A DNA stretch of 64,000 nucleotides from an uncultured Bacteroidales bacterium (GTDB taxonomy: Bacteria > Bacteroidota > Bacteroidia > Bacteroidales > UBA932). The notes under the pieces were generated by a model that was not told the origin of the DNA, ran no database searches, and worked only from the letters and a program-made list of their open reading frames with translations. A program made the translations under genes and the position numbers. The DNA lies in assembly GCA_944322715.1 (NCBI GenBank), contig CALUPT010000006.1, positions 62,001 to 126,000 on the forward strand. Reading direction: 5' to 3'. This document shows, in pieces, positions 17,766-26,128 of this stretch; positions within the stretch are counted from its first letter, which is position 1; each line of letters opens with the position of its first letter.

Positions 17766-18608
17766 ATGAAGAAAATGAATTTTAGCAGATATGTTCTTTA
17801 CCTGGGAACGGTATCCCTCCTTGCAGTATCCTGCGGGGACGGGAAATATACTCCGGGTGATGAGTCCAACTATCTTGGTGTGAATGTCTATTTCGAGGAG
17901 ACAGAACCTTACCGGTCCCTTCCTCTCGATGTATATGAGATCACGTTCCGTCTTGAGAGGGATGATGCTCCGCGCGAGGATGAAAATGTGCCTCTGCACT
18001 TTTCCTGCGCATTCCCGGAGGCTTTCGATGTCCCGGAGTATGCCTTTTTCCCGCGTGGAGAGATGACATCGGAAGTGACAGTCTATTTTACGGACAAGAT
18101 TGAGGATTTCAAGGAGTACCGGCTGTCCCTTTATGTGGATGAGGCATATACTCAGCAGTATATACAGCAGACGACATATCCGAGGATAGATGTGACGATA
18201 GTCAGGGAGGACTACGAGGTGCTCCGTACAGGAAGGTACATCTGCGGAGCAGCAGCGCTGGATCTTGTCGACTGGGGGGAAGACGTGATATCCAGAACGG
18301 TAGACCTGGAATATTCCCGCACCCTGGATGCCTACAGGATCGACCCTTGGGGGAACGGGAAATATATCAGGTTCACCGTAGATGAGGACAATGAGGAGAA
18401 CGGCATAGCTCCGCTCAATCTGGATGCCAGAATCTATACGACCGGAGATATGTATTATTCCTCTGAAGATGGAGCCGATGTGGAGGTTATTGCGACCGTA
18501 TCCGGCACGCCTACATTCGAAAACCGCAGAAGGACATATACTTTCCCGTTCACTTACGGCTATCTCGGCAAGGATGCAGGGGATTACAATGACACATTCT
18601 CTTATTGA
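17766..18608 (+). CDS. SusCD-associated surface lipoprotein, DUF4843-like
   Basis: The 280-residue lipoprotein (YLGTVSLLAVSCGDGKY) follows SusD by 19 nt. After the signal it has beta-sandwich sequence of the kind found in DUF4843 proteins, which often sit third in Bacteroidota SusCD loci: YEITFRLERDDAPREDENVPLHFS, then a Calx-beta-like segment ending in KEYRLSLYVDEAYTQQY. The last 120 residues form a second beta domain with many aromatic and acidic residues (WGNGKYIRFTVDEDNEENG). It is probably an accessory substrate-binding protein on the cell surface. Its stop codon overlaps the start of the next protease gene, so the two are translationally linked. The family assignment is moderate. Confidence 0.72.
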   Translation: MKKMNFSRYVLYLGTVSLLAVSCGDGKYTPGDESNYLGVNVYFEETEPYRSLPLDVYEITFRLERDDAPREDENVPLHFSCAFPEAFDVPEYAFFPRGEMTSEVTVYFTDKIEDFKEYRLSLYVDEAYTQQYIQQTTYPRIDVTIVREDYEVLRTGRYICGAAALDLVDWGEDVISRTVDLEYSRTLDAYRIDPWGNGKYIRFTVDEDNEENGIAPLNLDARIYTTGDMYYSSEDGADVEVIATVSGTPTFENRRRTYTFPFTYGYLGKDAGDYNDTFSY

Positions 18609-20656
18609 TGATGGATATGATGCTTAGAACAATGATATCGGCTGCGGCAGCCGGGCTGTGTGTCCTAGCGGTGTCGTGCAGCGTTGAGCCGCTCGGGGAG
18701 TCTGCCGGCGTTGAAGCCGCAGGCCCGTCGGCAAAGATTATAAACAGGCAGACCGACCCTGTGGAAGGGTCTCTCATAGTGCGCCTGAGCGACCTGTCGC
18801 AGTATTACAGCCTTGAGCAGAGGCTCCAGGAGTCCGGAATCGGGATAGAGCCGGTCTTTACAGGCCTGACCGCCGCAGTGACCAAGGCAGGTACTCCGGA
18901 AGCGGATCTTGCCTGCTGGTATGAGCTGCGTTTCAGCGAGTCCGCCGACCTCGACAGCCTTGCAAACGTGGTGGCCGGATATGAGGAAGTCGGCAGGGTG
19001 CAGTTCAACAACAGGCTGAAGCTGGCGTCCGACGGACGGTCCTATCCAGTGACAAGGGCTGTGTCCGCTTCTGCGGATTTCAGCTCTTTCGATGACCCTC
19101 AGCTGGGGGCCCAGTGGCACTATTACAATGACGGGAGCGAGGAGATTGCCCCGACGGCTGTCCGTGGAGCCGACATCAATGTCGCCGATGCGTGGCGGCT
19201 CGAGACCGGCCGTCCGGAAGTGATAGTAGCGGTGCTCGACCTCGGCGTGCAGTACGACCATCCTGACCTTGCGCAGAATATGTGGGTCAATAAGGCCGAG
19301 CTTAACGGCGATCCCGGGGTGGATGATGATGGCAACGGCTATGTAGATGACATATACGGATACAATTTTGTCAACAAAACCGGCGAGATAGACTGGGGTT
19401 CTGAAGGCAACAACGGGCACGGGACCCATGTCGCGGGGACTGTAGCCGCTGTGAACAACAACGGCATCGGGGTATGCGGAGTGGCCGGAGGAAATGGCTC
19501 CCCTGACAGCGGGGTGCGGATAATGTCTCTCCAGATATTCAATCAGGGCAACTCTGCATCCCAGTCATCCAGCGCAGATGCCATAAGGTATGCGGCAGAC
19601 AACGGCGCCTGCATCATCCAGTGCTCCTGGGGCAACCAGGACGATTCCATAACAAGCGATGATGAGTTCGCCAGTGTCAATGTCGAGGCTGCCGCCATCA
19701 ATTATTTCATCAACGGCGACAATAATGAGGGCAAAGGAAACTGTGCGGCAATGACGGATGGCAACATAGCGATTTTCGCTTCAGGCAACGACAGCTGGGA
19801 CAGGGCTTCCTATCCGGGAGCGGCCAGAGACTGCATCTCGGTGACAGCGACGGCTTCGGACAACCTGCCTGCATATTATACCAACTACGGCCCGGGCTGC
19901 AATATAGCGGCTCCCGGCGGAGAACTCTATACGGGAGGGGTATTTGACAGCGAGACAGGATGTGTCCTCTCGACTATGCCTACAGAGTCGATAAGCTATA
20001 CCGATGGCGGGGAGACCATTCAGACAGTGACTGACTACGGATATATGCAAGGAACATCGATGGCCTGTCCTCATGTCTCGGGGGTTGCCGCCCTCGGGCT
20101 TTCCTATGCCCTCGATCTCGGGGTCACATTCACGCGTGACCAGTTCGTCTCCATGTTGCTTACCTCTGTAAACGATATCGACAGCCGTCTGGTAGGGTCT
20201 AAGGAGACTCTGGTAACTTCAGCCAGCGGAACGGCTTCTATGGGAGATCTGCTGCTTTCTCCGTATATGGGCAATATGGGTACGGGTACAATCGATGCCT
20301 GGAGACTGTTGATGCAGATAGAAGGGACTCCTTGTCTTGTGGCGGAAGTCGGCAGGTCACAACGCATCAACCTTGATTCTGTGTTCGGCGGAGGTTCGGA
20401 GAACCTGACCTACTATGAGGATGTGACCATATCCGATGAAGACTATGAGGCTCTCGGACTTCTTGTGAAGCCTGTAATCAAGGGCGGTTCGCTCCTTATC
20501 CAGCCGGAGAAGGCCGGGTCTGCAAAGTTGACCATCAGGGCGATAGCAGGCGGTGACACTGCAGGTGGAGGATCGTCTATGGGAGGAATGCCGATATCCA
20601 AACAGATTTCAGTCATCGCCAGAGGTATCGGAAACGGGAACGGCGGATGGCTGTAG
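18608..20656 (+). CDS. Subtilisin-family (S8) protease lipoprotein
   Basis: I use ATG 18608, which overlaps the previous stop (TGATG), giving 682 residues; in-frame ATGs at 18611, 18617 and 18620 are alternatives. A lipoprotein signal (AGLCVLAVSCSVEP) precedes a propeptide of about 150 residues and an S8 domain with Asp211 (VAVLDLG), His271 (HGTHVAGT), Asn394 (FASGND) and Ser484 (GTSMACPH). The calcium-type insertion NGDPGVDDDGNGYVDD matches the first protease at 9187. One beta domain follows, and the protein ends in a Gly/Asn-rich tail GNGNGGWL. It has no T9SS sorting domain, so it is likely lipid-anchored. Together with the first protease it probably supplies peptides to the SusCD pair. Confidence 0.93.
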   Translation: MMDMMLRTMISAAAAGLCVLAVSCSVEPLGESAGVEAAGPSAKIINRQTDPVEGSLIVRLSDLSQYYSLEQRLQESGIGIEPVFTGLTAAVTKAGTPEADLACWYELRFSESADLDSLANVVAGYEEVGRVQFNNRLKLASDGRSYPVTRAVSASADFSSFDDPQLGAQWHYYNDGSEEIAPTAVRGADINVADAWRLETGRPEVIVAVLDLGVQYDHPDLAQNMWVNKAELNGDPGVDDDGNGYVDDIYGYNFVNKTGEIDWGSEGNNGHGTHVAGTVAAVNNNGIGVCGVAGGNGSPDSGVRIMSLQIFNQGNSASQSSSADAIRYAADNGACIIQCSWGNQDDSITSDDEFASVNVEAAAINYFINGDNNEGKGNCAAMTDGNIAIFASGNDSWDRASYPGAARDCISVTATASDNLPAYYTNYGPGCNIAAPGGELYTGGVFDSETGCVLSTMPTESISYTDGGETIQTVTDYGYMQGTSMACPHVSGVAALGLSYALDLGVTFTRDQFVSMLLTSVNDIDSRLVGSKETLVTSASGTASMGDLLLSPYMGNMGTGTIDAWRLLMQIEGTPCLVAEVGRSQRINLDSVFGGGSENLTYYEDVTISDEDYEALGLLVKPVIKGGSLLIQPEKAGSAKLTIRAIAGGDTAGGGSSMGGMPISKQISVIARGIGNGNGGWL

Positions 20657-20717
20657 CCGGGAACTTGAAACAGGGATTATGTACTGACAGTCAGACGACT
20701 GGATTAAACTGAAGGAA

Positions 20718-21191
20718 ATGAAAAGGATTTTATATATGCTGGCGGCAGCGGTCCTCATAGCGGGGTTGTCTGCATGTTCCGGGAAGAATGATACCGGAGT
20801 GGACATATCAGGCCAGTGGCATCTCGTGGAGACAGGGGACCTGATCGGAGGGCAGGGACTGGATATCGATGTCTATGCTTCGTTCACATCCGGGACTTTC
20901 GTCCTGTACCAGAAGGTCGGGACAGGTCTGGGCAGGTACTGGTATTATGAAGGGACATACACTGTCTCCGGAGACAATGTCATGACAGGCCGATATTCCG
21001 ATGGCACAAGGCTCGGTGGCACCAGGGGTCTCGGATATTCTGTCGCTGTGTCCGGGAACTCCTTGACCCTCACTGCCTTGTCATCAGGCGAGGTAAGCGT
21101 GTACGAGAGGGCGGAGATTCCTGCGGATGTGATTGATGAGGCAGTGCCTCCTGTCAGGAGCGGGGATGTCCCTGCCCTGCCGGTACTGTAA
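20718..21191 (+). CDS. Small lipocalin-like lipoprotein
   Basis: The 157-residue protein has a lipoprotein signal (MLAAAVLIAGLSACSGKND). A beta-rich body then opens with ISGQWHLVETGD, the 'G.W.l' motif common to Bacteroidota lipocalin-like lipoproteins, and continues with FVLYQKVGTGLGRYWYYEGTYTVSGDN. The last 30 residues are Pro, Val and Asp rich and probably unstructured. It follows the second subtilisin by 61 nt in the same direction. A small ligand-binding or inhibitor-like role is possible, but nothing in the sequence proves it. Confidence 0.68.
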   Translation: MKRILYMLAAAVLIAGLSACSGKNDTGVDISGQWHLVETGDLIGGQGLDIDVYASFTSGTFVLYQKVGTGLGRYWYYEGTYTVSGDNVMTGRYSDGTRLGGTRGLGYSVAVSGNSLTLTALSSGEVSVYERAEIPADVIDEAVPPVRSGDVPALPVL

Positions 21192-21217
21192 TGGAGCCAG
21201 CAGATTCTTCGCTGGAC

Positions 21218-21246
21218 TGTCATCCTGAACGGAGCGAAGGATCTGA
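21218..21246 (+). repeat. Dispersed intergenic repeat, copy 1
   Basis: TGTCATCCTGAAC at 21218-21230 followed by GAGCGAAGGATCTGA at 21232-21246 matches two other intergenic sites in this window (41985-42046 and, inverted, 48177-48216). The flank CAGATTCTTCGCTGGA just upstream is a degenerate inverted copy. It lies between two lipoprotein genes. Confidence 0.6.
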
Positions 21247-21287
21247 CAAGAGAAAATGAATAACTGATAATTTTAGAATAAACGACA

Positions 21288-22850
21288 ATGAAAACAAAAA
21301 AGATTTTTTGGTATGTGGCTGCCCTGTCAATGGTAGCGGCGGGGTTGTCTGCCTGCAACAAGGCCGAGTCTGATGGGAATGACGGTGAGCAGACAGGCAA
21401 TACAAGGTTCAGTGTTTCGGTCAATGATGAGACATTGACTGCAGAATCCGTCACTGTAAGTGTCACCTGCACAGGCGGCTCTGACACATGGTACTGTTTC
21501 ATTACGGATGATACGGAATCGGATATCACTAAGGCTATTACAGATGAGCTGACAGGTGTCACGGACTACCAGTCTCTGCTCAAGGTCGGCAACCAGTCTG
21601 TGACTTTCAACAATCTGACGGAACGCACAGAATACAGGGTCATTGTCACCGGACTTCTCTCTGATGGCCAGCTTGTGGGCACTGCCGATGATGAGACCTT
21701 CACCACTCCTCTTCCGGAAGGCAAATGGATAAAAAACGAGAACTGGTCATGCACATATCTGCACCGCGGGGACATGACCCTTGAAGATGGATCCAAAATG
21801 TATGCTGATATCCTTTCATTCACGATAAAGGGAGGTGATGACTATTATCTCCCGGCAGTGGTGTCCGTCAGTGAATTCAAGGATGACTATAACAACGATA
21901 TAGCAGCATTCGCAAAGGCGGAGATAGCCGTCGTACAGGATGAGATTGATTTCAGAAATTCCATGGGCGACAATGCAATGTGGATTGATTACGCGCTTGA
22001 TTACAATATGGAGGGCAGTCTCGGTGTCCTCGATTCCGATGACCAGTGGTATGCAGTGATGCTCGGTGTGGACCTTGACGGGAAAGGTACAGGGCTTTAT
22101 TTCATGTCAGAACCTTTCACTCCTCAGAAAGAGACAGCTGACCCTGAATACGAGAAATGGCTCGGGACATGGAGGATTGCAGATGCCAGCACTCCGGGAT
22201 ATTATTATATCGTCGAGATTACTGCAGATGAGAACAACTACCAGTATCTTGTAGATGGCTGGGAAGGTCCGAACGGCAAAGAGGCCAATAATGATATCGA
22301 TTTTCCTCCGTTCCATGCACGGTATGACAAGACTACGCAGGCTTTCGCATTCATGGCTGAACCTGGTCTCTGGAGAGTGGATCTGGCGGATATTGAGGTC
22401 CCGTTTGACTATAAGCAGTATGGAAGGGCTGACATCGGCTTCTTCGCTTTCTACGATGATGATCCGAATGATAAGATTTTCAATACTATTTCTGATTCAT
22501 ATCCGATAGCGACAGCAGAGATGGATGCTGATGGCAAAGTGACTGTGACAACTGAACCGATCGAGATAACCGACAGCAATGGCAGCACATATACTGTCAA
22601 TCTGCTTGGAATGTGGTATGCCGCCGACCTCATCGACTATAAGGATTCGGCTGGAAGAGGAGGGTATTCCCTCAGCTTCGACTATAGGGTGCCTCGCTTC
22701 CCTTATGTAATGACAAAGGTAGACGACTCTGGTGCTTCTGAAGCAGGGACAGAAGTGACAGCCACTTCTGTGAATGGTGCAGCTCCGGTTGCAACAAATC
22801 TCGTAAGGGCAGCGAAGACCTGGTCTATGCCGAGATTCGCGAATCAGTAA
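21288..22850 (+). CDS. Lipoprotein paralogous to the one at 7805
   Basis: The 520-residue lipoprotein (ALSMVAAGLSACNKAE) starts with a fibronectin III-like unit (residues about 35-140, ending in LTERTEYRVIVTGLLSDGQ). It then shares with the lipoprotein at 7805 a domain that begins near WIKNENWSCTYLHRG, passes GVDLDGKGTGLYFMSEPFTP and EKWLGTWRIAD, and ends near VPRFPYVMTK. A C-terminal extension of about 35 residues is Ala and Thr rich. The two copies flank the protease and SusCD genes, consistent with duplication inside the locus. The function is unknown, and surface binding is inferred. Confidence 0.8.
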   Translation: MKTKKIFWYVAALSMVAAGLSACNKAESDGNDGEQTGNTRFSVSVNDETLTAESVTVSVTCTGGSDTWYCFITDDTESDITKAITDELTGVTDYQSLLKVGNQSVTFNNLTERTEYRVIVTGLLSDGQLVGTADDETFTTPLPEGKWIKNENWSCTYLHRGDMTLEDGSKMYADILSFTIKGGDDYYLPAVVSVSEFKDDYNNDIAAFAKAEIAVVQDEIDFRNSMGDNAMWIDYALDYNMEGSLGVLDSDDQWYAVMLGVDLDGKGTGLYFMSEPFTPQKETADPEYEKWLGTWRIADASTPGYYYIVEITADENNYQYLVDGWEGPNGKEANNDIDFPPFHARYDKTTQAFAFMAEPGLWRVDLADIEVPFDYKQYGRADIGFFAFYDDDPNDKIFNTISDSYPIATAEMDADGKVTVTTEPIEITDSNGSTYTVNLLGMWYAADLIDYKDSAGRGGYSLSFDYRVPRFPYVMTKVDDSGASEAGTEVTATSVNGAAPVATNLVRAAKTWSMPRFANQ

Positions 22851-22875
22851 ATGCCGCAGTCACCGTAGCTGCTGC

Positions 22876-22971
22876 CCCGGATGACAATCCGGGCACCGGT
22901 TATGGGATGCGACAGTATATTTAAATTATAAGTTGTTGTGCGGGCCGGTCGGGAGTGTTTCTGTCCGGCCC
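22876..22971 (+). other. Two GC-rich hairpins in the gap before the TlpA-like gene
   Basis: CCCGGAT/ATCCGGG (22876-22893) forms a 7-bp stem with a 4-nt loop. GGGCCGG/CCGGCCC (22942-22971) forms a 7-bp stem with a 16-nt loop. Neither is followed by a strong T run, so they may be weak terminators or RNA stability elements at the border between the lipoprotein and the TlpA-like gene. Confidence 0.4.
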
Positions 22972-22991
22972 CATTTGAAAGATAGAAAATC

Positions 22992-23480
22992 ATGAGAAAA
23001 TTGATAATGGCAGCGGCTGTGCTTCTTTTCGGTGCAGTGATGCTTTCTGCCCAGAACCTGCCTGATGTCCAGGTAGAGAACATGTCCGGTGAACAGGTCG
23101 GCATCAGGACCGTTGTCACAGGCAAGCCGGTGATCATCTCGTTCTGGGGTGTGACCTGCAAGCCTTGCATTACCGAACTGAATACTCTTAATTCCATAAT
23201 GGAGGACTGGCTGGAGCAGGTAGACTTCGACATCATTGCCGTATCGGTGGATGACACCCGTTTCATTGCAAGGGCGAAATCCATGGTCCAGGGATACGGC
23301 TGGCAGTTCAACTGCGTGTTCGACAGGAACCAGGATCTGAAGAGGGCCATGAACGTGTCCCTCACGCCGCAGACATTCATCGTGGATGCCGGGGGCAAGA
23401 TAGTGTATTCGCATTCCGGATACACTCCGGGAAGCGAACAGGAGCTTTTGGACAAGCTGATAGAGATATCAGGGGACTGA
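22992..23480 (+). CDS. TlpA-family thioredoxin-like periplasmic protein
   Basis: This 162-residue protein has a cleavable signal (AAAVLLFGAVMLSAQ) and a thioredoxin fold of the TlpA/ResA type. KPVIISFWGVTCKPCI carries the active-site CKPC at residues 56-59. VDFDIIAVSVDDTRF is followed by a central insertion and the cis-proline segment VSLTPQTFIVD. Such proteins reduce or exchange disulfides in the periplasm. It is the last gene of the long + strand locus and is followed by a terminator. With the CxxC-bearing Omp28 protein at 6669 it suggests that redox handling is part of this system (inference). Confidence 0.88.
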   Translation: MRKLIMAAAVLLFGAVMLSAQNLPDVQVENMSGEQVGIRTVVTGKPVIISFWGVTCKPCITELNTLNSIMEDWLEQVDFDIIAVSVDDTRFIARAKSMVQGYGWQFNCVFDRNQDLKRAMNVSLTPQTFIVDAGGKIVYSHSGYTPGSEQELLDKLIEISGD

Positions 23481-23510
23481 TTGTCCGGAAGAGGCTTTTG
23501 CATGCGCAGA

Positions 23511-23552
23511 GGCGGTTCCCGTTTCACATGAAATTGGAACTGCCTTTTTTAT
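23511..23552 (+). terminator. Terminator after the TlpA-like gene
   Basis: GGCGGTTCC (23511-23519) pairs with GGAACTGCC (23536-23544) with one G-U pair around a 16-nt loop. It is followed by six T (23545-23550). This marks the end of the surface-protein locus. Confidence 0.8.
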
Positions 23553-23564
23553 TTGCTATCTTTG
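23534..23564 (+). promoter_or_regulatory. Promoter of lolD
   Basis: TATCTTTG at 23557-23564 matches TAnnTTTG, and TTGG at 23534-23537 lies about 20 nt upstream as a -33 element. It overlaps the preceding terminator and would give lolD a leader of about 50 nt. Confidence 0.6.
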
Positions 23565-23620
23565 AGGCCTGCTGAGGGCTTGTCTGTGGCGGCCATCGCA
23601 GGGTCAGTCAATATTCGCGG

Positions 23621-24286
23621 ATGTCAACAATGATAGAGGCAAGAGGCATAGAGAAGTCTTTCGGTAGTCTGAAAGTGCTGAAAGGCATTGATTTTACGGC
23701 GGAAAAGTCCGAAGTGGTGTCGATAATGGGGGCATCGGGAGCAGGCAAATCCACGCTTCTGCATATTCTCGGCACCCTTTCATCTCCCGATTCGGGCTCG
23801 CTTGCCATTGACGGGACGGATGTCCTTCACCTGGGCAGCAGGGAGCTGTCCGCTTTCAGGAACAGGAAGATAGGCTTCGTGTTCCAGTTCCATCATCTCC
23901 TTCCGGAGTTCACATCGCTTGAAAATGTCATGATACCCGCACTGATTGCCGGCAGGTCTGCAAGGGATGCGAAGCAGGCAGCCCTGAAACTCCTCGGGGA
24001 CCTCGGACTTGCGGACAGGGTGTCGCACAAGCCATCCGAACTTTCCGGAGGGGAGCAGCAGAGGGTGGCCATTGCAAGGGCGCTGGTGAACAGCCCTGCA
24101 GTGCTGTTTGCGGATGAGCCGTCAGGCAATCTGGACAGCAGGACAAAGGCCGAACTTCACCGTCTCTTTTTCTCGTTGCGGGACAAGTACGGCCAGACCA
24201 TAGTGATTGTCACCCATGACCCGGAATTGGCTGCAATGTGCGACAGGTCCCTGTCTATGAAAGATGGGCTCTTCGTACGTGAATAA
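23621..24286 (+). CDS. lolD: ABC transporter ATP-binding protein of the LolD type
   Basis: The 221-residue ATPase has a Walker [10 protein letters not shown] (37-45), a Q-loop in [18 protein letters not shown], the signature LSGGEQQR, a Walker [13 protein letters not shown], and the switch His in IVTHDPELA. The [20 protein letters not shown] Q-loop and SGNLD segment are characteristic of LolD, the ATPase that drives release of lipoproteins from the inner membrane. No permease gene is adjacent, which is common for lolD in Bacteroidota. ATG at 23630 is an alternative start. A MacB-like or FtsE-like role cannot be fully excluded. Confidence 0.85.
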   Translation: MSTMIEARGIEKSFGSLKVLKGIDFTAEKSEVVSIMGASGAGKSTLLHILGTLSSPDSGSLAIDGTDVLHLGSRELSAFRNRKIGFVFQFHHLLPEFTSLENVMIPALIAGRSARDAKQAALKLLGDLGLADRVSHKPSELSGGEQQRVAIARALVNSPAVLFADEPSGNLDSRTKAELHRLFFSLRDKYGQTIVIVTHDPELAAMCDRSLSMKDGLFVRE

Positions 24287-24301
24287 TCTCAAGGTTTTGC
24301 A

Positions 24302-25156
24302 ATGCCTGTATTCAGATTCAAGCGTTTCGAGGTCAGCAACGACCGCTCGGCAATGAAAGTAAATACGGACGGCGTCCTTCTCGGGGCTCTGATGACGGTG
24401 TCTTCGCATGACCGCAGGCTTCTGGATATCGGTACCGGTACGGGAACCGTGGCGTTGATGGCGGCGCAACGGCTTTTCTCCCGTATCGGCGCCGGGACTG
24501 ATCCCGGGCTTTCAGCCTGTGGGGACCGGGATGGGAATGACGGTCGCGGCAGCGGGGTGTCCGTCATGGCCATAGACATTGACCGGCCATCGGCCGAGGA
24601 GGCTGCGGAGAACTTCGCCGCAGCTCCCTGGAGTGCCTGCATGAGTGCTGTCCACTGTCCTCTTTCCGGATTCGAAAGGATGCTTTCTCCTGTCAATGAT
24701 GGCGGGTTTGACCTTGTTTTCTCGAATCCTCCGTATTTCGAGAGTTCGCTCAAGGCCCCGGATGCCAGAAGGCGGGCTGCCCGGCATGCCGATACCCTTT
24801 CATACAGGGAAATAATGTCGTTCTCTGCCAGATGGCTTTCCGCACAGGGCAGGCTGTCGATGATTCTGCCCGCGGATATGTGGATGGAGGTGAGACGGTA
24901 TGCGGTTTCATGGGGGCTGTATCCGTTCCGTATGGTCGGGGTGAAGACTTCGCCGAGACGTCCCTGTACGAGGGCGGTGATGGAATTTGCCAGGAAAGGG
25001 ACAGCGATATGTCTTTCCGGAGGAGGATGTCCCGAAAAAAATGAAATTACAGCCGGACCAGGATATGAGCCTGTAGGGTCTGTACTGACGATAATGAATG
25101 AGGGAACGTATTCTTCCGAATACCGTTCCCTCGTCTCCGATTTTCTTCTTATCTGA
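24302..25156 (+). CDS. TrmN6-like tRNA (adenine-N6) methyltransferase
   Basis: This 284-residue protein is a class I SAM-dependent methyltransferase. It starts FRFKRFEVSNDRSAMKVNTDGVLLGA and has a SAM-binding motif LLDIGTGTGTVALMAAQ and the N6-adenine catalytic motif NPPYF. These are the hallmarks of TrmN6 (YfiC), which methylates A37 of tRNA1(Val). An extra segment of about 30 residues, rich in Gly and Asp, separates motif I from the next acidic motif (AIDID), making the protein longer than usual. The gene follows lolD by 15 nt and its end overlaps the convergent gene at 25149 by 8 nt. Confidence 0.82.
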   Translation: MPVFRFKRFEVSNDRSAMKVNTDGVLLGALMTVSSHDRRLLDIGTGTGTVALMAAQRLFSRIGAGTDPGLSACGDRDGNDGRGSGVSVMAIDIDRPSAEEAAENFAAAPWSACMSAVHCPLSGFERMLSPVNDGGFDLVFSNPPYFESSLKAPDARRRAARHADTLSYREIMSFSARWLSAQGRLSMILPADMWMEVRRYAVSWGLYPFRMVGVKTSPRRPCTRAVMEFARKGTAICLSGGGCPEKNEITAGPGYEPVGSVLTIMNEGTYSSEYRSLVSDFLLI

Positions 25157-25631
25157 CATTTCTTTCAGGCCCTGCCGGAGCAGGTCCTCTGTGTGCGTCC
25201 GGTCCGTGGTGCAGTCTGTGTATCTGCTGCATCCTGAATTTTTCTTCCGCAAGGTACAGCTTGGCTGTCTTCTCCGCAGGAAGTACCTTCAGGTATTCTT
25301 TCAGCGCTTCTGTCTCTATGCCGGCCTTGGCATCGATCGCATCCACGTAGTCCTTTATAAGGGCCTCCGAGACGGTGCCGTTCCTGTCAGCTTCATCAAG
25401 GGCGCGGTAGGCTTCCCTGATATTTCTCTGCGCTTCCGACTTCCTGTCACGGTAGATGTTGTAGATAGGCCAGAACTTTTCGGCCTCGGCAGGGGACAGG
25501 GACAGTTCATCTGTAATGAATGCCACCCTTTCGCTGCGGATTCTGTCTCTCCAGTTGCAGCCTCTGTCCTGAGAAAACAGTGCCGGCACCGAAACAAGTG
25601 CTGCCAGCACAAAAACCAAGATTCTTTTCAT
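25149..25631 (-). CDS. Spy/CpxP-like small periplasmic protein
   Basis: The 160-residue protein has a cleavable signal (LVFVLAALVSVPALFSQ) and a helical body with an LSPAEAEKFWPIYNIYRDRKSE segment, followed by EALKEYLKVLPAEKTAKLYLAEEKFR. This is the Bacteroidota version of the Spy/LTXXQ fold, which in other bacteria senses or buffers envelope stress. The tail is His, Pro and Gly rich (HHGPDAHRGPAPAG). It is the last gene after an ECF sigma factor and a single-pass membrane protein, which fits an envelope-stress unit. The function is inferred from family resemblance and context. Confidence 0.72.
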   Translation of the reverse strand: MKRILVFVLAALVSVPALFSQDRGCNWRDRIRSERVAFITDELSLSPAEAEKFWPIYNIYRDRKSEAQRNIREAYRALDEADRNGTVSEALIKDYVDAIDAKAGIETEALKEYLKVLPAEKTAKLYLAEEKFRMQQIHRLHHGPDAHRGPAPAGPERNVR

Positions 25632-25642
25632 GATTCCGTTTT

Positions 25643-26077
25643 TTATTCGTTGTCAAATTCTTCCGGCTCTATCCCTATGTAGACAAGATAGTTGATGATG
25701 TCTTCGGTAGAGAGGGTGTCGGAAGCCTCCTCATCGTATGATGAGAGCCAGACTGATTCGGGAACCGTGACAGGGATGATGTCCACATCCTGATACATGG
25801 CATATCGTTCGGCCCCGTAGTCATCCGTCTGTACCGTGTTCCTGAGCATCAGCAGCCCTCCGGCCGCAATGATGCCGAGAACGGCGGCGGCAGACAGATA
25901 TGCGGTCCTGCGGAAAAGCCTGTCCCGGAGCGGCCGTCTCCTTGCCGGAACATCCTTTTCCGCGATTCTTGCATGAATCCTTGCCTCAAGACCATCAAAA
26001 TAGCCTTCCGGAATCCGGTAAGGCATTTTCTCCAGTCCTTCAAGACCTGTCAGTATGTCCTTTTCATCTTTACTCAT
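25643..26077 (-). CDS. Single-pass membrane protein, probable anti-sigma factor
   Basis: I use the ATG at 26077 (MSKDEKDILTGLEGLE), giving 144 residues; a GTG five codons upstream is also in frame. The N-terminal 60 residues are cytoplasmic in character and include MPYRIPEGYFDGLEARI, a segment commonly found in small proteins next to Bacteroidota ECF sigma genes. One membrane helix follows (YLSAAAVLGIIAAGGLLML), then an acidic periplasmic tail. The gene lies between an ECF sigma factor and a Spy-like protein. An anti-sigma role is inferred from topology and position, since no zinc-binding HxxxCxxC motif is present. Confidence 0.65.
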   Translation of the reverse strand: MSKDEKDILTGLEGLEKMPYRIPEGYFDGLEARIHARIAEKDVPARRRPLRDRLFRRTAYLSAAAVLGIIAAGGLLMLRNTVQTDDYGAERYAMYQDVDIIPVTVPESVWLSSYDEEASDTLSTEDIINYLVYIGIEPEEFDNE

Positions 26078-26128
26078 CGGATATTTAGACACGGAAACCG
26101 GGAAAAGTTAAAAGCAACGGCCCCGATT

